Positions 8,899 through 16,854 of a DNA stretch of 64,000 nucleotides are shown here, piece by piece. Position numbers and translations under genes: made by a program. Source of the stretch: JANQRA01 sp035550735 (GTDB lineage: Bacteria; Actinomycetota; Acidimicrobiia; Spongiisociales; ZC4RG35). The DNA is taken from the NCBI GenBank assembly GCA_035550735.1, contig DASZOM010000046.1:28456-92455 (forward strand), read 5' to 3'. Positions within the stretch are counted from its first letter, which is position 1. Every line of letters starts with the position of its first letter. The notes under the pieces are model-generated. The model made no database searches. It had not been told where the DNA came from and was given only the letters and a program-made list of their open reading frames with translations.

Positions 8899-9363
8899 AT
8901 GAGTCGCAAAGTCGCAATCCTCATGGGGGCCGGATCCGATCGGCCGGTCATGGAAAAGGCCGCTGAGACGCTGGAGAGGTTCGGCATCGAGCACGAGACC
9001 CTTGTGATCTCGGCTCACAAGACACCGGACCAGGCCATTGAGTTCGCCTCGGCGGCGGCCGACCAGGGTTTCGGCGTCATCATCGCCGGAGCAGGCAAGG
9101 CCGCCCATCTCGCCGGAGTGATGGCGGCGAAGTCGCTTCTCCCGGTGATCGGTGTCCCCCTCAGCGCCACCCTCGACGGGATGGACGCGTTGCTCTCCAC
9201 CGTCCAGATGCCCACCGGGGTCCCGGTCGCCACCGTGGCGATAGACGGGGCGGTCAACGCGGCGTTGCTCGCCGTGGCGATCCTCGCGGTCGGAGACGAC
9301 GACCTGACCGCCAAACTCGCCGACTACCGGCTGGAGCTGGCGGAGAGGACGCTCGCCGGCTGA
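8899..9363 (+). CDS. purE: 5-(carboxyamino)imidazole ribonucleotide mutase (PurE)
   Basis: Converts N5-CAIR to CAIR in purine synthesis if a PurK is present elsewhere, or carboxylates AIR directly if it is class II. The 154-residue length and fold motifs match PurE, but the signatures are off consensus: ILMGAGSDRPVM instead of MGSxSDWPVM, SAHKTP instead of SAHRTP, and AGAGKAAHLAGV instead of AGAGGAAHLPGM. The rest (PVIGVPL, LSTVQMPTGVPVATVAI) is standard. No purK is in the window. Class I is favoured because the class II GRSNALSG motif is absent. Confidence 0.9.
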   Translation: MSRKVAILMGAGSDRPVMEKAAETLERFGIEHETLVISAHKTPDQAIEFASAAADQGFGVIIAGAGKAAHLAGVMAAKSLLPVIGVPLSATLDGMDALLSTVQMPTGVPVATVAIDGAVNAALLAVAILAVGDDDLTAKLADYRLELAERTLAG

Positions 9364-9368
9364 GCCGA

Positions 9369-9374
9369 TACCAT
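9369..9374 (+). promoter_or_regulatory. -10 box (TACCAT) for the acyl-CoA dehydrogenase gene
   Basis: TACCAT ends 8 nt before the ATG at 9383. It lies just after the purE stop, so the dehydrogenase has its own leaderless promoter although it follows purE by only 19 bp. Confidence 0.5.
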
Positions 9375-9382
9375 CGTCTCGG

Positions 9383-10567
9383 ATGAGCGAGATGTCCTTC
9401 GAAAAGCCCGATCCACACGACTTCCTGGGCATCGACTCGCTGCTGTCCGATGACGAGATCCTGTTGCGCGACACCGTCCGCAACTTCGTCGACAACGAGA
9501 TCAGACCGCATGTGGCGGACTGGTGGGACGAGGGGAAGATCCCCCACGAGGATCTGGCCCGAGCCTTCGGTGAGATGGGCATGCTCGGCATGCACCTCGA
9601 GGGCTACGGCTGCGCCGGCACGTCCGCCACGGCCTACGGGCTGGCCAGCCTGGAGTTGGAAGCAGGCGACTCCGGGATTCGGTCTTTCGTCTCGGTGCAG
9701 GGATCCCTCGCCATGTTCCCCATCTGGAAGTTCGGGAGCGAGGAACAGAAGGAGACCTGGCTGCCCCGGATGGCCAAAGGCGAGGTGATCGGCTGTTTCG
9801 GCCTGACCGAGGCCGACTCCGGCTCCGACCCCGCCTCGATGCGGACCAACGCCCGCCGTGACGGGTCGGACTGGGTCATCAACGGCTCCAAGATGTGGAT
9901 CACAAACGGCTCCATCGCCGACATCGCAGTGGTCTGGGCACGGACCGACGAGGGCGTGCGTGGCTTCATCGTCCCCACCGAGACGGCCGGTTTCGCCGCC
10001 CACGACATCAAGAAGAAGGCGTCGCTGCGTGCCTCGGTCACCTCGGAGCTGGTCCTCGACGAGGTGAGGGTGCCCGACGACTTCGTGCTCCCCGGTGTCG
10101 CCTCGATGAGGGGACCGTTGTCCTGTCTCAACGAGGCTAGGTTCGGGATCGCCTTCGGGGCCATGGGCTCGGCACGCGACTGCTATGAGACCGCCCTGGC
10201 CTACGCCGGGGAGCGAAAGCAGTTCGACCGCCCCATCGCCACGTTCCAGCTGACACAGCGCAAACTGGTCGAGATGATGGTGGCGGTGCAGAGGGGGACA
10301 CTGCTCGCTCTCCACCTGGGTCGGCGCAAGGACGAGGGGAAGCTGACCCCGGAGCAGGTGTCCTTCGGGAAGTTCGACAACGTGCGCAACGCCCTCGAGG
10401 TGGCCCGGACCGCCCGCTCCATCCTGGGCGGCAACGGGATCACGCTCGAGTACCCCGTCTTCCGACACATGGCCAACCTGGAGACGGTGTTCACCTATGA
10501 GGGCACCAACGAGATCCACACCCTGGTGATGGGTCAGGCGATCACCGGGCTGAGCGCCTTCAGCTGA
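9383..10567 (+). CDS. Glutaryl-CoA dehydrogenase type acyl-CoA dehydrogenase
   Basis: An FAD enzyme of 394 residues that closely follows the glutaryl-CoA dehydrogenase pattern: RSFVSVQGSLAMFPI, GEVIGCFGLTEADSGSDP, NGSKMWITNG, CLNEARFGIAFGAMGSA and GGNGITLEYPVFRH. The C-terminal TYEGTNEIH supplies the catalytic glutamate. That family oxidises and decarboxylates glutaryl-CoA to crotonyl-CoA in lysine and tryptophan breakdown. It has its own promoter and converges on the DNA glycosylase gene with a 3-bp gap. Subfamily call is by remembered motif similarity, so a related short-chain substrate is possible. Confidence 0.88.
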   Translation: MSEMSFEKPDPHDFLGIDSLLSDDEILLRDTVRNFVDNEIRPHVADWWDEGKIPHEDLARAFGEMGMLGMHLEGYGCAGTSATAYGLASLELEAGDSGIRSFVSVQGSLAMFPIWKFGSEEQKETWLPRMAKGEVIGCFGLTEADSGSDPASMRTNARRDGSDWVINGSKMWITNGSIADIAVVWARTDEGVRGFIVPTETAGFAAHDIKKKASLRASVTSELVLDEVRVPDDFVLPGVASMRGPLSCLNEARFGIAFGAMGSARDCYETALAYAGERKQFDRPIATFQLTQRKLVEMMVAVQRGTLLALHLGRRKDEGKLTPEQVSFGKFDNVRNALEVARTARSILGGNGITLEYPVFRHMANLETVFTYEGTNEIHTLVMGQAITGLSAFS

Positions 10568-10570
10568 GGC

Positions 10571-11743
10571 TCAGAGAAGTCCGTGGAGGTCGCCGTTGCG
10601 CTCCACCACGACATCATCGAGGCCCAGCCAGGAGGCGACGAGCTCCAACTCGCGGCGAAGGGCGCGGCCCACGGCGGACTTGTCGACACCGGGCTCGGCG
10701 AAGGACCCCTTCACATGGAGGGCATTCCTGCCCCGATCGGTCTTCAGGTCGACCCGAGCCACCAGGTCGCCGTCGAGGAGGAAGGGCAGCACGTAGTAGC
10801 CATGGACCCGCTTCGGCTCGGGGACGTAGATCTCGATCCGATAGTGAAAGCCCCAGATTCGCTCGACGCGGGGCCGGTAGAAGATCAGGTTGTCGAACGG
10901 TGAGAGGAGCGCGGTGCCACCGGCCTTCCGGGGCAGGACCGTGCCCGGTCGCATGAGACCCGGCTTGTCCCACCCCTCCACTTCGACCTCGACCAGGTCG
11001 CCGGCGAGAGCCAGCCTGCGCAGGACCGGGCGCGCCGCAGGCATCCTCACCCGGTAGTAGTCGGCGATGTCGTCGGCCGTGGCCACCCCCAGTGCGGATG
11101 CGGCGAGGAGGAACAGCTCGGCCAGCGCCTCGTCGTGGCTCGGATCGGATGAGTTCAGGTGCTCGGCTGGTATGACACGCTCGGGCAGGTCGTAGTAGCG
11201 GATGAAGTTGGTCCGGTCGGCTGCCGTGATCCGTCCGTCGAGGAACAGCGCCTCCAGGGCGACCTTCCCGTCGGACCAGCCCCACATGGCGCTGGCGTCG
11301 CGCTCGCCCGGAGCGTCGAGATCTCGGGCGCGCAGCGGCCCCCGCTCGGCGACCTGGCGGTAGACACTCTCGACGTACTCGGGCTCTTCCCGCTGGAGCT
11401 CATCGAGCCTCTTCCACTTCATCGCCTGTCTCATCCGCCACCGGAACAGTCGATGGTGACGGGACGGGATCAGCGAGGCCTCGTGCGCCCAGTACTCGAA
11501 GAGCTCGCCCGACCCCCACAGCCAGTTGTCGAGGGCTCGGAGATCGTACGGGCCGATCCGGGAGAAGAAGGGCATGTAGTGGGTCCGGCTGAAAACGTTG
11601 ACCGAATCGAGCTGAATCAATCCGATCCGGTCGACCACCTTGCGGAAGTGCCTGACATCGACCCGGCCCGATGGCCGCCCCTCGAGAAAGCCCTGTGCAG
11701 CCAGCGCAAGCCGCCTCGCCTGTTCGTTGGTCAGCCTGCGCAT
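10571..11743 (-). CDS. Winged-helix DNA glycosylase, AlkX/YcaQ family (HTH_42)
   Basis: A 390-residue protein of the AlkZ/AlkX (YcaQ) family, which unhooks interstrand crosslinks by excising alkylated bases. The catalytic QxD segment is visible as GLIQLDSVNVFSRTHYMPFF (about 41-60), followed by LFEYWAHEASLIP (about 81-93). The C-terminal half has the tandem winged-helix fold and LLSPFDNLIFYRPRVE. The ATG at 11743 has a TAGCGT -10 box 9 nt upstream and is divergent from purB. This family protects against nitrogen-mustard-type damage and some members confer self-resistance in antibiotic producers; here it is a stand-alone housekeeping-type gene. Confidence 0.88.
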   Translation of the reverse strand: MRRLTNEQARRLALAAQGFLEGRPSGRVDVRHFRKVVDRIGLIQLDSVNVFSRTHYMPFFSRIGPYDLRALDNWLWGSGELFEYWAHEASLIPSRHHRLFRWRMRQAMKWKRLDELQREEPEYVESVYRQVAERGPLRARDLDAPGERDASAMWGWSDGKVALEALFLDGRITAADRTNFIRYYDLPERVIPAEHLNSSDPSHDEALAELFLLAASALGVATADDIADYYRVRMPAARPVLRRLALAGDLVEVEVEGWDKPGLMRPGTVLPRKAGGTALLSPFDNLIFYRPRVERIWGFHYRIEIYVPEPKRVHGYYVLPFLLDGDLVARVDLKTDRGRNALHVKGSFAEPGVDKSAVGRALRRELELVASWLGLDDVVVERNGDLHGLL

Positions 11744-11752
11744 CGGCCTCTC

Positions 11753-11758
11753 ACGCTA
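11753..11758 (-). promoter_or_regulatory. -10 box (TAGCGT) for the DNA glycosylase gene
   Basis: On the minus strand TAGCGT (11758 to 11753) ends 9 nt before the ATG at 11743. Confidence 0.45.
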
Positions 11759-11779
11759 ACCCATGCCATCATCACCCAC

Positions 11780-13075
11780 GTGATCGAGCGGTACACGCTT
11801 CCCGAGATGGGCGGGATCTGGTCCGAGGAGCGCAAACTCGAGACCTGGAAGCAGGTCGAGGTCGCCTCCCTGGCCGCCTTCGAGAGGTTGGGGAACGTCC
11901 CACCCGGCGCAGCCGACGCCGCACGCGCCGCCCGCTGCCCCACTCCGGACGAGGTGGCGGAGCGTGAGACGGTCACCAATCACGACCTGGCGGCGTTCGT
12001 CGACCTGCTCGCCGAGGCGGCCGGTGGCGACGCCGCCGGCTGGGTGCACTACGGACTCACCTCGTCCGACGTGCTCGACACCGCCGCCGGTGTGACTCTC
12101 CGCGACGCCGCCGACCTCATGCTGGAGGCCCTGGAAGGGCTGGAGGCGACGGTGATCCGGCGGGCGCGGGAGCATCGTGAGACATTCATGCTGGGGCGCA
12201 CCCACGGGATCTGGGCGGAGCCGACCACCTTCGGGCTCAAGCTGGCCGGCTGGGCTTTCGAGTTGGAGCGTGACCGGCAACGGCTCGCAGCTGCCAGGGA
12301 GGCAGTGGCAGTGGGCAAGATCTCGGGTGCGGTGGGCACCTATGCCCACGTCCCGGCGACCGTCGAGGCCGAGGTTTGCGAGGCACTCGGCATCGGTGTC
12401 GAGCCGGCATCGACCCAGGTCACCGCGCGCGATCGTCACGCCCAGTACCTGTCCACCCTCGCCTTGATCGGGGCTTCGATCGAGCGCATGGCCACCGAGC
12501 TCCGACACCTGCAGCGCTCCGAGGTCGGAGAGGTGAGAGAGGGCTTTCGCCCCGGACAGAAGGGCTCGTCGGCGATGCCACACAAACGGAACCCGATCCT
12601 CTCCGAGCGGATGACCGGGCTGGCCCGGCTTCTGCGCGGCTATGCCCAGGTCGGGCTGGAGAACGTCGCCCTCTGGCACGAGCGGGACATCTCCCACTCG
12701 TCGGCGGAGCGGGTCGTGCTCCCCGACGCCTCGATCACCTTGCATTACATGCTGGTCAGGTTCGACGGTCTGCTCTCGGACCTCGTCGTCGACAGCGAGC
12801 GCATGCTGAGGAACCTGGAGGCGAGCAATGGCCTCGTGTTCAGCCAGTCGGCCCTCCTCGCCCTGGTGGCGACGGGCATGAGCCGCGACCAGGCGTATCG
12901 GATCGTCCAGCGCAGCGCCATGGAGGCCTGGGACGACAAGGGTCATCTCCGCGACCTCCTCGCCGCCGACCCCGATGTCACCTTGAGCGAGAAAGCCCTG
13001 GCGCGGTGTTTCTCACTCGACCGGATCGTGGAGACCTCAGCCCCCGTCTTCGAGCGTCTCGCCACGCTGGGCTGA
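11780..13075 (+). CDS. purB: Adenylosuccinate lyase
   Basis: Releases fumarate twice in purine synthesis: from SAICAR, and from adenylosuccinate to give AMP. The 431-residue fumarase/aspartase-superfamily enzyme has SSDVLDTA (about 95), the base region RTHGIWAEPTTFG and the family signature KGSSAMPHKRNPI (about 268-280). GTG at 11780 gives the standard short N-terminus VIERYTLPEMGGIWSEE. Only 36 bp separate it from the divergent glycosylase. A palindromic repeat follows 15 nt after its stop and probably ends the transcript. Confidence 0.97.
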   Translation: MIERYTLPEMGGIWSEERKLETWKQVEVASLAAFERLGNVPPGAADAARAARCPTPDEVAERETVTNHDLAAFVDLLAEAAGGDAAGWVHYGLTSSDVLDTAAGVTLRDAADLMLEALEGLEATVIRRAREHRETFMLGRTHGIWAEPTTFGLKLAGWAFELERDRQRLAAAREAVAVGKISGAVGTYAHVPATVEAEVCEALGIGVEPASTQVTARDRHAQYLSTLALIGASIERMATELRHLQRSEVGEVREGFRPGQKGSSAMPHKRNPILSERMTGLARLLRGYAQVGLENVALWHERDISHSSAERVVLPDASITLHYMLVRFDGLLSDLVVDSERMLRNLEASNGLVFSQSALLALVATGMSRDQAYRIVQRSAMEAWDDKGHLRDLLAADPDVTLSEKALARCFSLDRIVETSAPVFERLATLG

Positions 13076-13090
13076 TCGCTCCAACTGCGT

Positions 13091-13135
13091 CTGACGTGCA
13101 ACGAACGTCGTATAAGCGCGCTCGTTGCACGCCGG
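13091..13135 (+). repeat. 45-nt palindromic repeat, copy 1 (after purB)
   Basis: Begins CTGACGTGCAACGAACGTCG and ends with CTCGTTGCACGCCGG, so the arms CGTGCAACGA and TCGTTGCACG form a hairpin. It is one of four copies here; it matches copy 2 at 41 of 45 positions. It lies between the purB stop and the AbiEi/DUF559 gene and is in the same orientation as copies 2 and 4. Confidence 0.9.
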
Positions 13136-13181
13136 AGGAGAAGGGGATTGCATCCCGACTGTGCCCACGCGAAGTTGAGAC

Positions 13182-14108
13182 ATGCGACCCGATCGGATCG
13201 TTGACCGCCTGGCTCAGCGCCAACACGGCGTCTTCACGCGGGATCAGGCCGCTGACGCCGGTCACACCGAAGCGACCATCCGCCATCGGCTCGAAACGGG
13301 ACGGTGGCTGGCCCTCACTCCCGGCGTGTATGCGGTTGCCGCGGTCCCTCCCACTTGGGAGCGACAAGTGACGGCAGCGCTCCTGAGCCGTCCCGGCTCG
13401 GTGGCCGCCGGCGCGTCGGCCGCCTACCTCATGGGATTCCACGGCGCCAAAGCGGGCCGCCCGGTGATCATGGCCCCCGAGTCGGCGAATGCCAGGCTCT
13501 CCATCGGGACCGTCATCCGGGCAAGTGACTTCGCCGAGGTGGCGACGACCACGGTCCGCGGCTTTCCGGTGACCACGGTCGCCGAGACCTTGTGGACGCT
13601 CGCCAGGACGACGCCCCGACGTGAGCTCGAGGACCTGATCGACCAAGAGGTGGCGATGGGCGGCACGACAGTCGCCGACCTCCTCTCCGTGCTGAGCCGA
13701 ATCGATGGGACTCGCCAGCGTGGGCTCGCCAACTTCCGCCGGGCCGTGCGACTGACCGACCCGGATTCAGAGTCAACCGCGGCCAATCGGCTCGAAGTGG
13801 TCCTGTATCGGCTGCTCAGCCAGCCCGGCATCCCCTCGGTCACCCGGCAGCAGCCCTTCCTCCTCGTCAACCCGTCCCGGGTCGACGCGTTCATACCCGC
13901 CTGGCAGATCGTGGTGGAGGCCGACGGGAGGAATTGGCATAGCCGTCAAGCCGACTTCCAACGTGACCGCGATCGAGACAACCATCTTGCCTCACGTGGA
14001 ATCCTCGTGGTGAGGTTCACGTACGTAGACCTCACCCGCAATTTCGAACGGTGTCTTCGGACCCTCATCGCCGCCGGTGAGCACCGACGTGCAATGAACG
14101 TCGTATAG
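13182..14108 (+). CDS. AbiEi-type antitoxin domain / DUF559 nuclease-like protein
   Basis: A 308-residue protein. The N-terminal 90 residues form the winged-helix AbiEi-like module (GVFTRDQAADAGHTEATIRHR, given in part; then WLALTPGVYAV). The C-terminal 110 residues are DUF559-like with a PD-(D/E)xK pattern: an early Glu in STAANRLEVVLYRLL, VDAFIPAWQIVVEADGRNWH as motif II/III, and RDRDRDNHLASRGILVVRFTY. DUF559 is related to the Vsr repair endonuclease fold. No partner toxin is adjacent. The gene is bracketed by two nearly identical palindromic repeats, and the second supplies its last seven codons and TAG stop. Activity is inferred. Confidence 0.8.
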   Translation: MRPDRIVDRLAQRQHGVFTRDQAADAGHTEATIRHRLETGRWLALTPGVYAVAAVPPTWERQVTAALLSRPGSVAAGASAAYLMGFHGAKAGRPVIMAPESANARLSIGTVIRASDFAEVATTTVRGFPVTTVAETLWTLARTTPRRELEDLIDQEVAMGGTTVADLLSVLSRIDGTRQRGLANFRRAVRLTDPDSESTAANRLEVVLYRLLSQPGIPSVTRQQPFLLVNPSRVDAFIPAWQIVVEADGRNWHSRQADFQRDRDRDNHLASRGILVVRFTYVDLTRNFERCLRTLIAAGEHRRAMNVV

Positions 14109-14128
14109 GCGCGTTCGTTGCACGCCGG
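14084..14128 (+). repeat. 45-nt palindromic repeat, copy 2 (overlaps the DUF559 stop)
   Basis: Begins CCGACGTGCAATGAACGTCG and ends GTTCGTTGCACGCCGG. The DUF559 stop codon (14106-14108) lies in the loop, so the left arm is coding sequence. It also sits between that gene and the convergent LCP gene ending at 14145. Confidence 0.9.
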
Positions 14129-14144
14129 AGACCACTCCGACTAG

Positions 14145-15257
14145 TCAGCCCAGGTCGAAGACCCCGGCGAGCTGGTCGCGGAACGCGACCGTCGGCAGGA
14201 GGACCGCCGCCCCATAGGAGGTCCGGTAGTTGGCGACCTCGATCGAGAATCGCCGGACCTGGCTCTTGTCGATGCCGCGGTATCGCCACGCCGTCGCCAC
14301 CGCCTGGCCGAAGGACCATGACGAGTCGACACGCACCGACGAGGTGACGGCGGCCAGCTTGTTGGTCAACGATCCCGGCGAGGAGAACCCGGCGGCCCGT
14401 GCCGCGAGCTGGAAGAGGGCATCCTGCTGACGTTGCTGCCGAGCGAAGTCAGAGCCACCGGAGGCCTGCCACACGCCGTCCGACAGCTGCTCCTGATGCC
14501 GGGAGCGCACCCATGCGAGCGCGGTCTCCCCGTCGACCCGCTGACAGCCGGTGCTCTCGATCAGCAGATGCGACTTGAGGTCACGGGTGGGGCGATCGAC
14601 ACAGACGTCGATGCCCCCCATGACGTCGACCACCCTGGCGAAGCCGGCGAAATTGATCCGGGCGAGGTGGTCGATGGGGATGCCGGTGTAATCCTCGACC
14701 ATGATCGCCAGCAGCTCCGACCCCGACGCCGCCTCGGAGCAGCCCCCGAGCCCGGTGTTGAGACGTGTGAACGATCCCTTGCACAGATTCCAGACGTAGA
14801 GGTCGCGAGGCAGGCTGACCAGGATCGGAGCCCCCTCGACCGGCTGCAACGCCAGGATGATGGTGTCGGCGAGGTAGCCCGACGCGTCGGTGCCCACCAG
14901 CAGGTAGGACTCGAAGACCTCGTCGGGCATCGGCTCCCCGCGGGCAGCTGCGTTGAATTCCTCGTCACCCGCGACCGTGGCGAGCCGCTCCTCGATCAGC
15001 GCCATCTCCTGGTCGAGATCGAATACCGGCTCGTCGAAGTAGTCGAAGTGGAGCGGTGGCGCAGTTCCCGGGACAGGGTCCTCGGTGGCCTCGATGTCCG
15101 AACGCGCGTCACCGGGGTCGAAGTCCTCCACTGCGACCGCGGCCAGCGCCGAGCTCAGCTGGTAGGCGTAGAAGGAGCCCAAGCCGAGAAGAGCGCCCAC
15201 CAGGAGGATGATGAGCGCCTTGACGGGGTGGAACACCACGTATTTGACCAGGGCCAA
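14145..15257 (-). CDS. LytR-CpsA-Psr (LCP) family cell-wall glycopolymer ligase
   Basis: A 370-residue protein with one N-terminal membrane helix (about 13-33) and an extracytoplasmic LCP domain. Domain landmarks are SYLLVGTDASGYLADTIILA, ILVSLPRDLYVWN with the lipid-phosphate-binding Arg, INFAGFARVVDVMGGIDVCV and VDGETALAWVRSRH. LCP enzymes move polyprenyl-linked polymers such as teichoic acid or arabinogalactan onto peptidoglycan. The TTG start at 15257 is supported by a TAGCCT -10 box 9 nt upstream. An insertion of about 70 acidic residues lies between the helix and the domain. Confidence 0.88.
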   Translation of the reverse strand: MALVKYVVFHPVKALIILLVGALLGLGSFYAYQLSSALAAVAVEDFDPGDARSDIEATEDPVPGTAPPLHFDYFDEPVFDLDQEMALIEERLATVAGDEEFNAAARGEPMPDEVFESYLLVGTDASGYLADTIILALQPVEGAPILVSLPRDLYVWNLCKGSFTRLNTGLGGCSEAASGSELLAIMVEDYTGIPIDHLARINFAGFARVVDVMGGIDVCVDRPTRDLKSHLLIESTGCQRVDGETALAWVRSRHQEQLSDGVWQASGGSDFARQQRQQDALFQLAARAAGFSSPGSLTNKLAAVTSSVRVDSSWSFGQAVATAWRYRGIDKSQVRRFSIEVANYRTSYGAAVLLPTVAFRDQLAGVFDLG

Positions 15258-15266
15258 AACCCCGAG

Positions 15267-15272
15267 AGGCTA
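15267..15272 (-). promoter_or_regulatory. -10 box (TAGCCT) for the LCP gene
   Basis: On the minus strand TAGCCT (15272 to 15267) ends 9 nt before the TTG at 15257; this is the main reason for accepting the TTG start. Confidence 0.45.
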
Positions 15273-15286
15273 ACCCGCGGCCTGCC

Positions 15287-15691
15287 TCACTCCCGGGTGA
15301 TGTGCACCGTCCCGGTGAACAGGCCGGCGATGCGCCCGTCAGGGCGGGTCACCTCGGCCCGGTAGGTGCCCAGGGTCCGGCCCCGGGACGATTCGCGGAC
15401 CCGCGCCAGCAGCCGATCCCCGGGACGACAGGCCGCCGTCAGCACGAGATGGGTGTCGATGGCGACCGCCCGGTCACCGGCCGAGTTGGAGGCGAGAGAG
15501 AAGGCGCAGTCCGCCAGCGAGAAGATCACGCCGCCATGGCCCACACCCAGGAAGTTGCAGTGGGCCGGGGTGACGTGGAGACCGACGACGATCTCCTCCG
15601 GGGTCACCTCCACCAGCTCGATCCCAAGCCCTCGGGCGTACTCGTCGGCAGCGAGCATGTCGCCCACTCGCACCTGGTCGAATCCGGACAC
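15287..15691 (-). CDS. PaaI-like hotdog-fold acyl-CoA thioesterase
   Basis: A 134-residue hotdog protein. NFLGVGHGGVIFSLADCAFS (about 46-65) holds the PaaI catalytic pattern, with HGG and the acidic residue of the following helix, then AFSLASNSAGDRAVAIDTH. PaaI-type enzymes hydrolyse hydroxyphenylacetyl-CoA and related aromatic or short acyl-CoAs, often as a safety valve. No phenylacetate genes are nearby, so the substrate is open. GTG at 15691 lies 8 nt after a TACCCT -10 box. Divergent from purC. Confidence 0.87.
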   Translation of the reverse strand: MSGFDQVRVGDMLAADEYARGLGIELVEVTPEEIVVGLHVTPAHCNFLGVGHGGVIFSLADCAFSLASNSAGDRAVAIDTHLVLTAACRPGDRLLARVRESSRGRTLGTYRAEVTRPDGRIAGLFTGTVHITRE

Positions 15692-15699
15692 GGAGCCGG

Positions 15700-15728
15700 A
15701 GGGTAGATCACCGCCCCGGCGCTACGCT
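15700..15728. promoter_or_regulatory. Overlapping divergent leaderless promoters (paaI-like / purC)
   Basis: Minus-strand TACCCT (15705 to 15700) ends 8 nt before the GTG at 15691. Plus-strand TACGCT (15723-15728) ends 8 nt before the purC GTG at 15737. The start codons are 45 bp apart, so polymerases on the two sides must exclude each other. Confidence 0.5.
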
Positions 15729-15736
15729 CCCACCGC

Positions 15737-16615
15737 GTGCTGGCTCTACCCCACATCGCATCCGGCAAGGTCAGGGAGATCTACGAGATCGACTCCGAGC
15801 GACTCCTCTTCGTCGCCACCGACCGGATCTCCGCGTACGACGTGATCCTCCACCAGACCATCCCCGACAAGGGAAGGGTGCTCACCGGGCTCAGCCTCCA
15901 CTTCTTCGACCTTCTCGACACCCCGAACCACCTGGTCGGCACGGACCTCTCGAAGATCGACGGGTTGGGCGACGAGGACCAGGAGGACCTCGCCGGCCGG
16001 GCCATGGTGGTGCGCCGGGCCGAAGTCGTGCCCGTGGAGTGTGTCGTGCGCGGCTACCTGTACGGATCATCGTGGCGCGAGTACAGGGACGGGGGCGGGC
16101 CGACCACAGAGCATCTCCCACCGGGTCTGCAGCTTGCGGACAAGCTCGACGAGCCGATCTTCACCCCGGCGACCAAGGCTGTCACCGGGCACGACGAGAA
16201 CCTCACCGAGGCACAGACCCGGCAGATCCTCGGCGACGACCTCTACGAAGAGCTCCGGCGCCGGTCCATCGACATCTACACCCGGGCGAACGAGTACGCC
16301 GCCGCAAAGGGGGTCATCCTCGCCGACACCAAGTTCGAGTTCGGCCATGCCGACGGGGAGCTGATCCTCATCGACGAGGTCCTCACCCCGGATTCCTCTC
16401 GCTACTGGCCCGCCGACGAGTACCGCCCGGGAAGCGAGGTTCCCTCCTTCGACAAGCAGTACGTCAGGGAGTGGCTGGAACGCCAGCCCTGGGACAAGAG
16501 CCCGCCGCCACCCGACCTGCCCGACCAAATCGTCGACGGCACCCGGGCGCGCTACATCGAGGCCTTCGAGCGGATCACCGGCGAAGACTTCGACGATTAT
16601 CTGGCGGGCCGATGA
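15737..16615 (+). CDS. purC: SAICAR synthetase
   Basis: ATP-dependent joining of CAIR and aspartate. The 292-residue protein has the PurC landmarks SGKVREIYEI with the basic nucleotide loop, FVATDRISAYDVIL, VVPVECVVRGYLYGSSW and LADTKFEFG. The C-terminus (WDKSPPPPDLP and onward) matches the longer eukaryote/actinobacterial-style form. The GTG at 15737 follows a -10 box. Its TGA overlaps the purS ATG (ATGA), starting the coupled series purC-purS-purQ-purL-mobA. Confidence 0.97.
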   Translation: MLALPHIASGKVREIYEIDSERLLFVATDRISAYDVILHQTIPDKGRVLTGLSLHFFDLLDTPNHLVGTDLSKIDGLGDEDQEDLAGRAMVVRRAEVVPVECVVRGYLYGSSWREYRDGGGPTTEHLPPGLQLADKLDEPIFTPATKAVTGHDENLTEAQTRQILGDDLYEELRRRSIDIYTRANEYAAAKGVILADTKFEFGHADGELILIDEVLTPDSSRYWPADEYRPGSEVPSFDKQYVREWLERQPWDKSPPPPDLPDQIVDGTRARYIEAFERITGEDFDDYLAGR

Positions 16616-16854
16616 GAGTCACCGTCACCATCGACCGGCGCCCCGAGATCGCCGACCCCGAGGGGACCACGGTGAGACGGGCGCTCCACGAGCTCGGATT
16701 CACCGAGACCGAGCAGGTGCGAATGGACCGGGTGATCCACCTCGACGTGGCCGGCGACGACCCTGAGCTCGTCAGGAAGCGAGTCGAGGACATGTGCCGT
16801 CAGCTCCTCGCCAATCCCGTGCTCGAGGACTTCACGGTCGAGGTGGAGCGATGA
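16612..16854 (+). CDS. purS: FGAM synthetase subunit PurS
   Basis: An 80-residue subunit that bridges PurQ and PurL in the three-part formylglycinamidine ribonucleotide synthetase. It has the PurS beta-alpha-beta pattern, RVTVTIDRRPEIADPEGTTV then RALHELGFTE and the C-terminal CRQLLANPVLEDFTVEVE. Both ends overlap neighbours by ATGA, with purC upstream and purQ downstream. A longer frame reaching 16039 is a shadow of purC. Confidence 0.95.
   Translation: MRVTVTIDRRPEIADPEGTTVRRALHELGFTETEQVRMDRVIHLDVAGDDPELVRKRVEDMCRQLLANPVLEDFTVEVER

Noticed and set aside
13093..13371. Frames running through the palindromic repeats (for example the one ending at 13371) as genes
   Set aside because: They are purB or DUF559 shadows; the DUF559 frame from 13182 has real domain structure.
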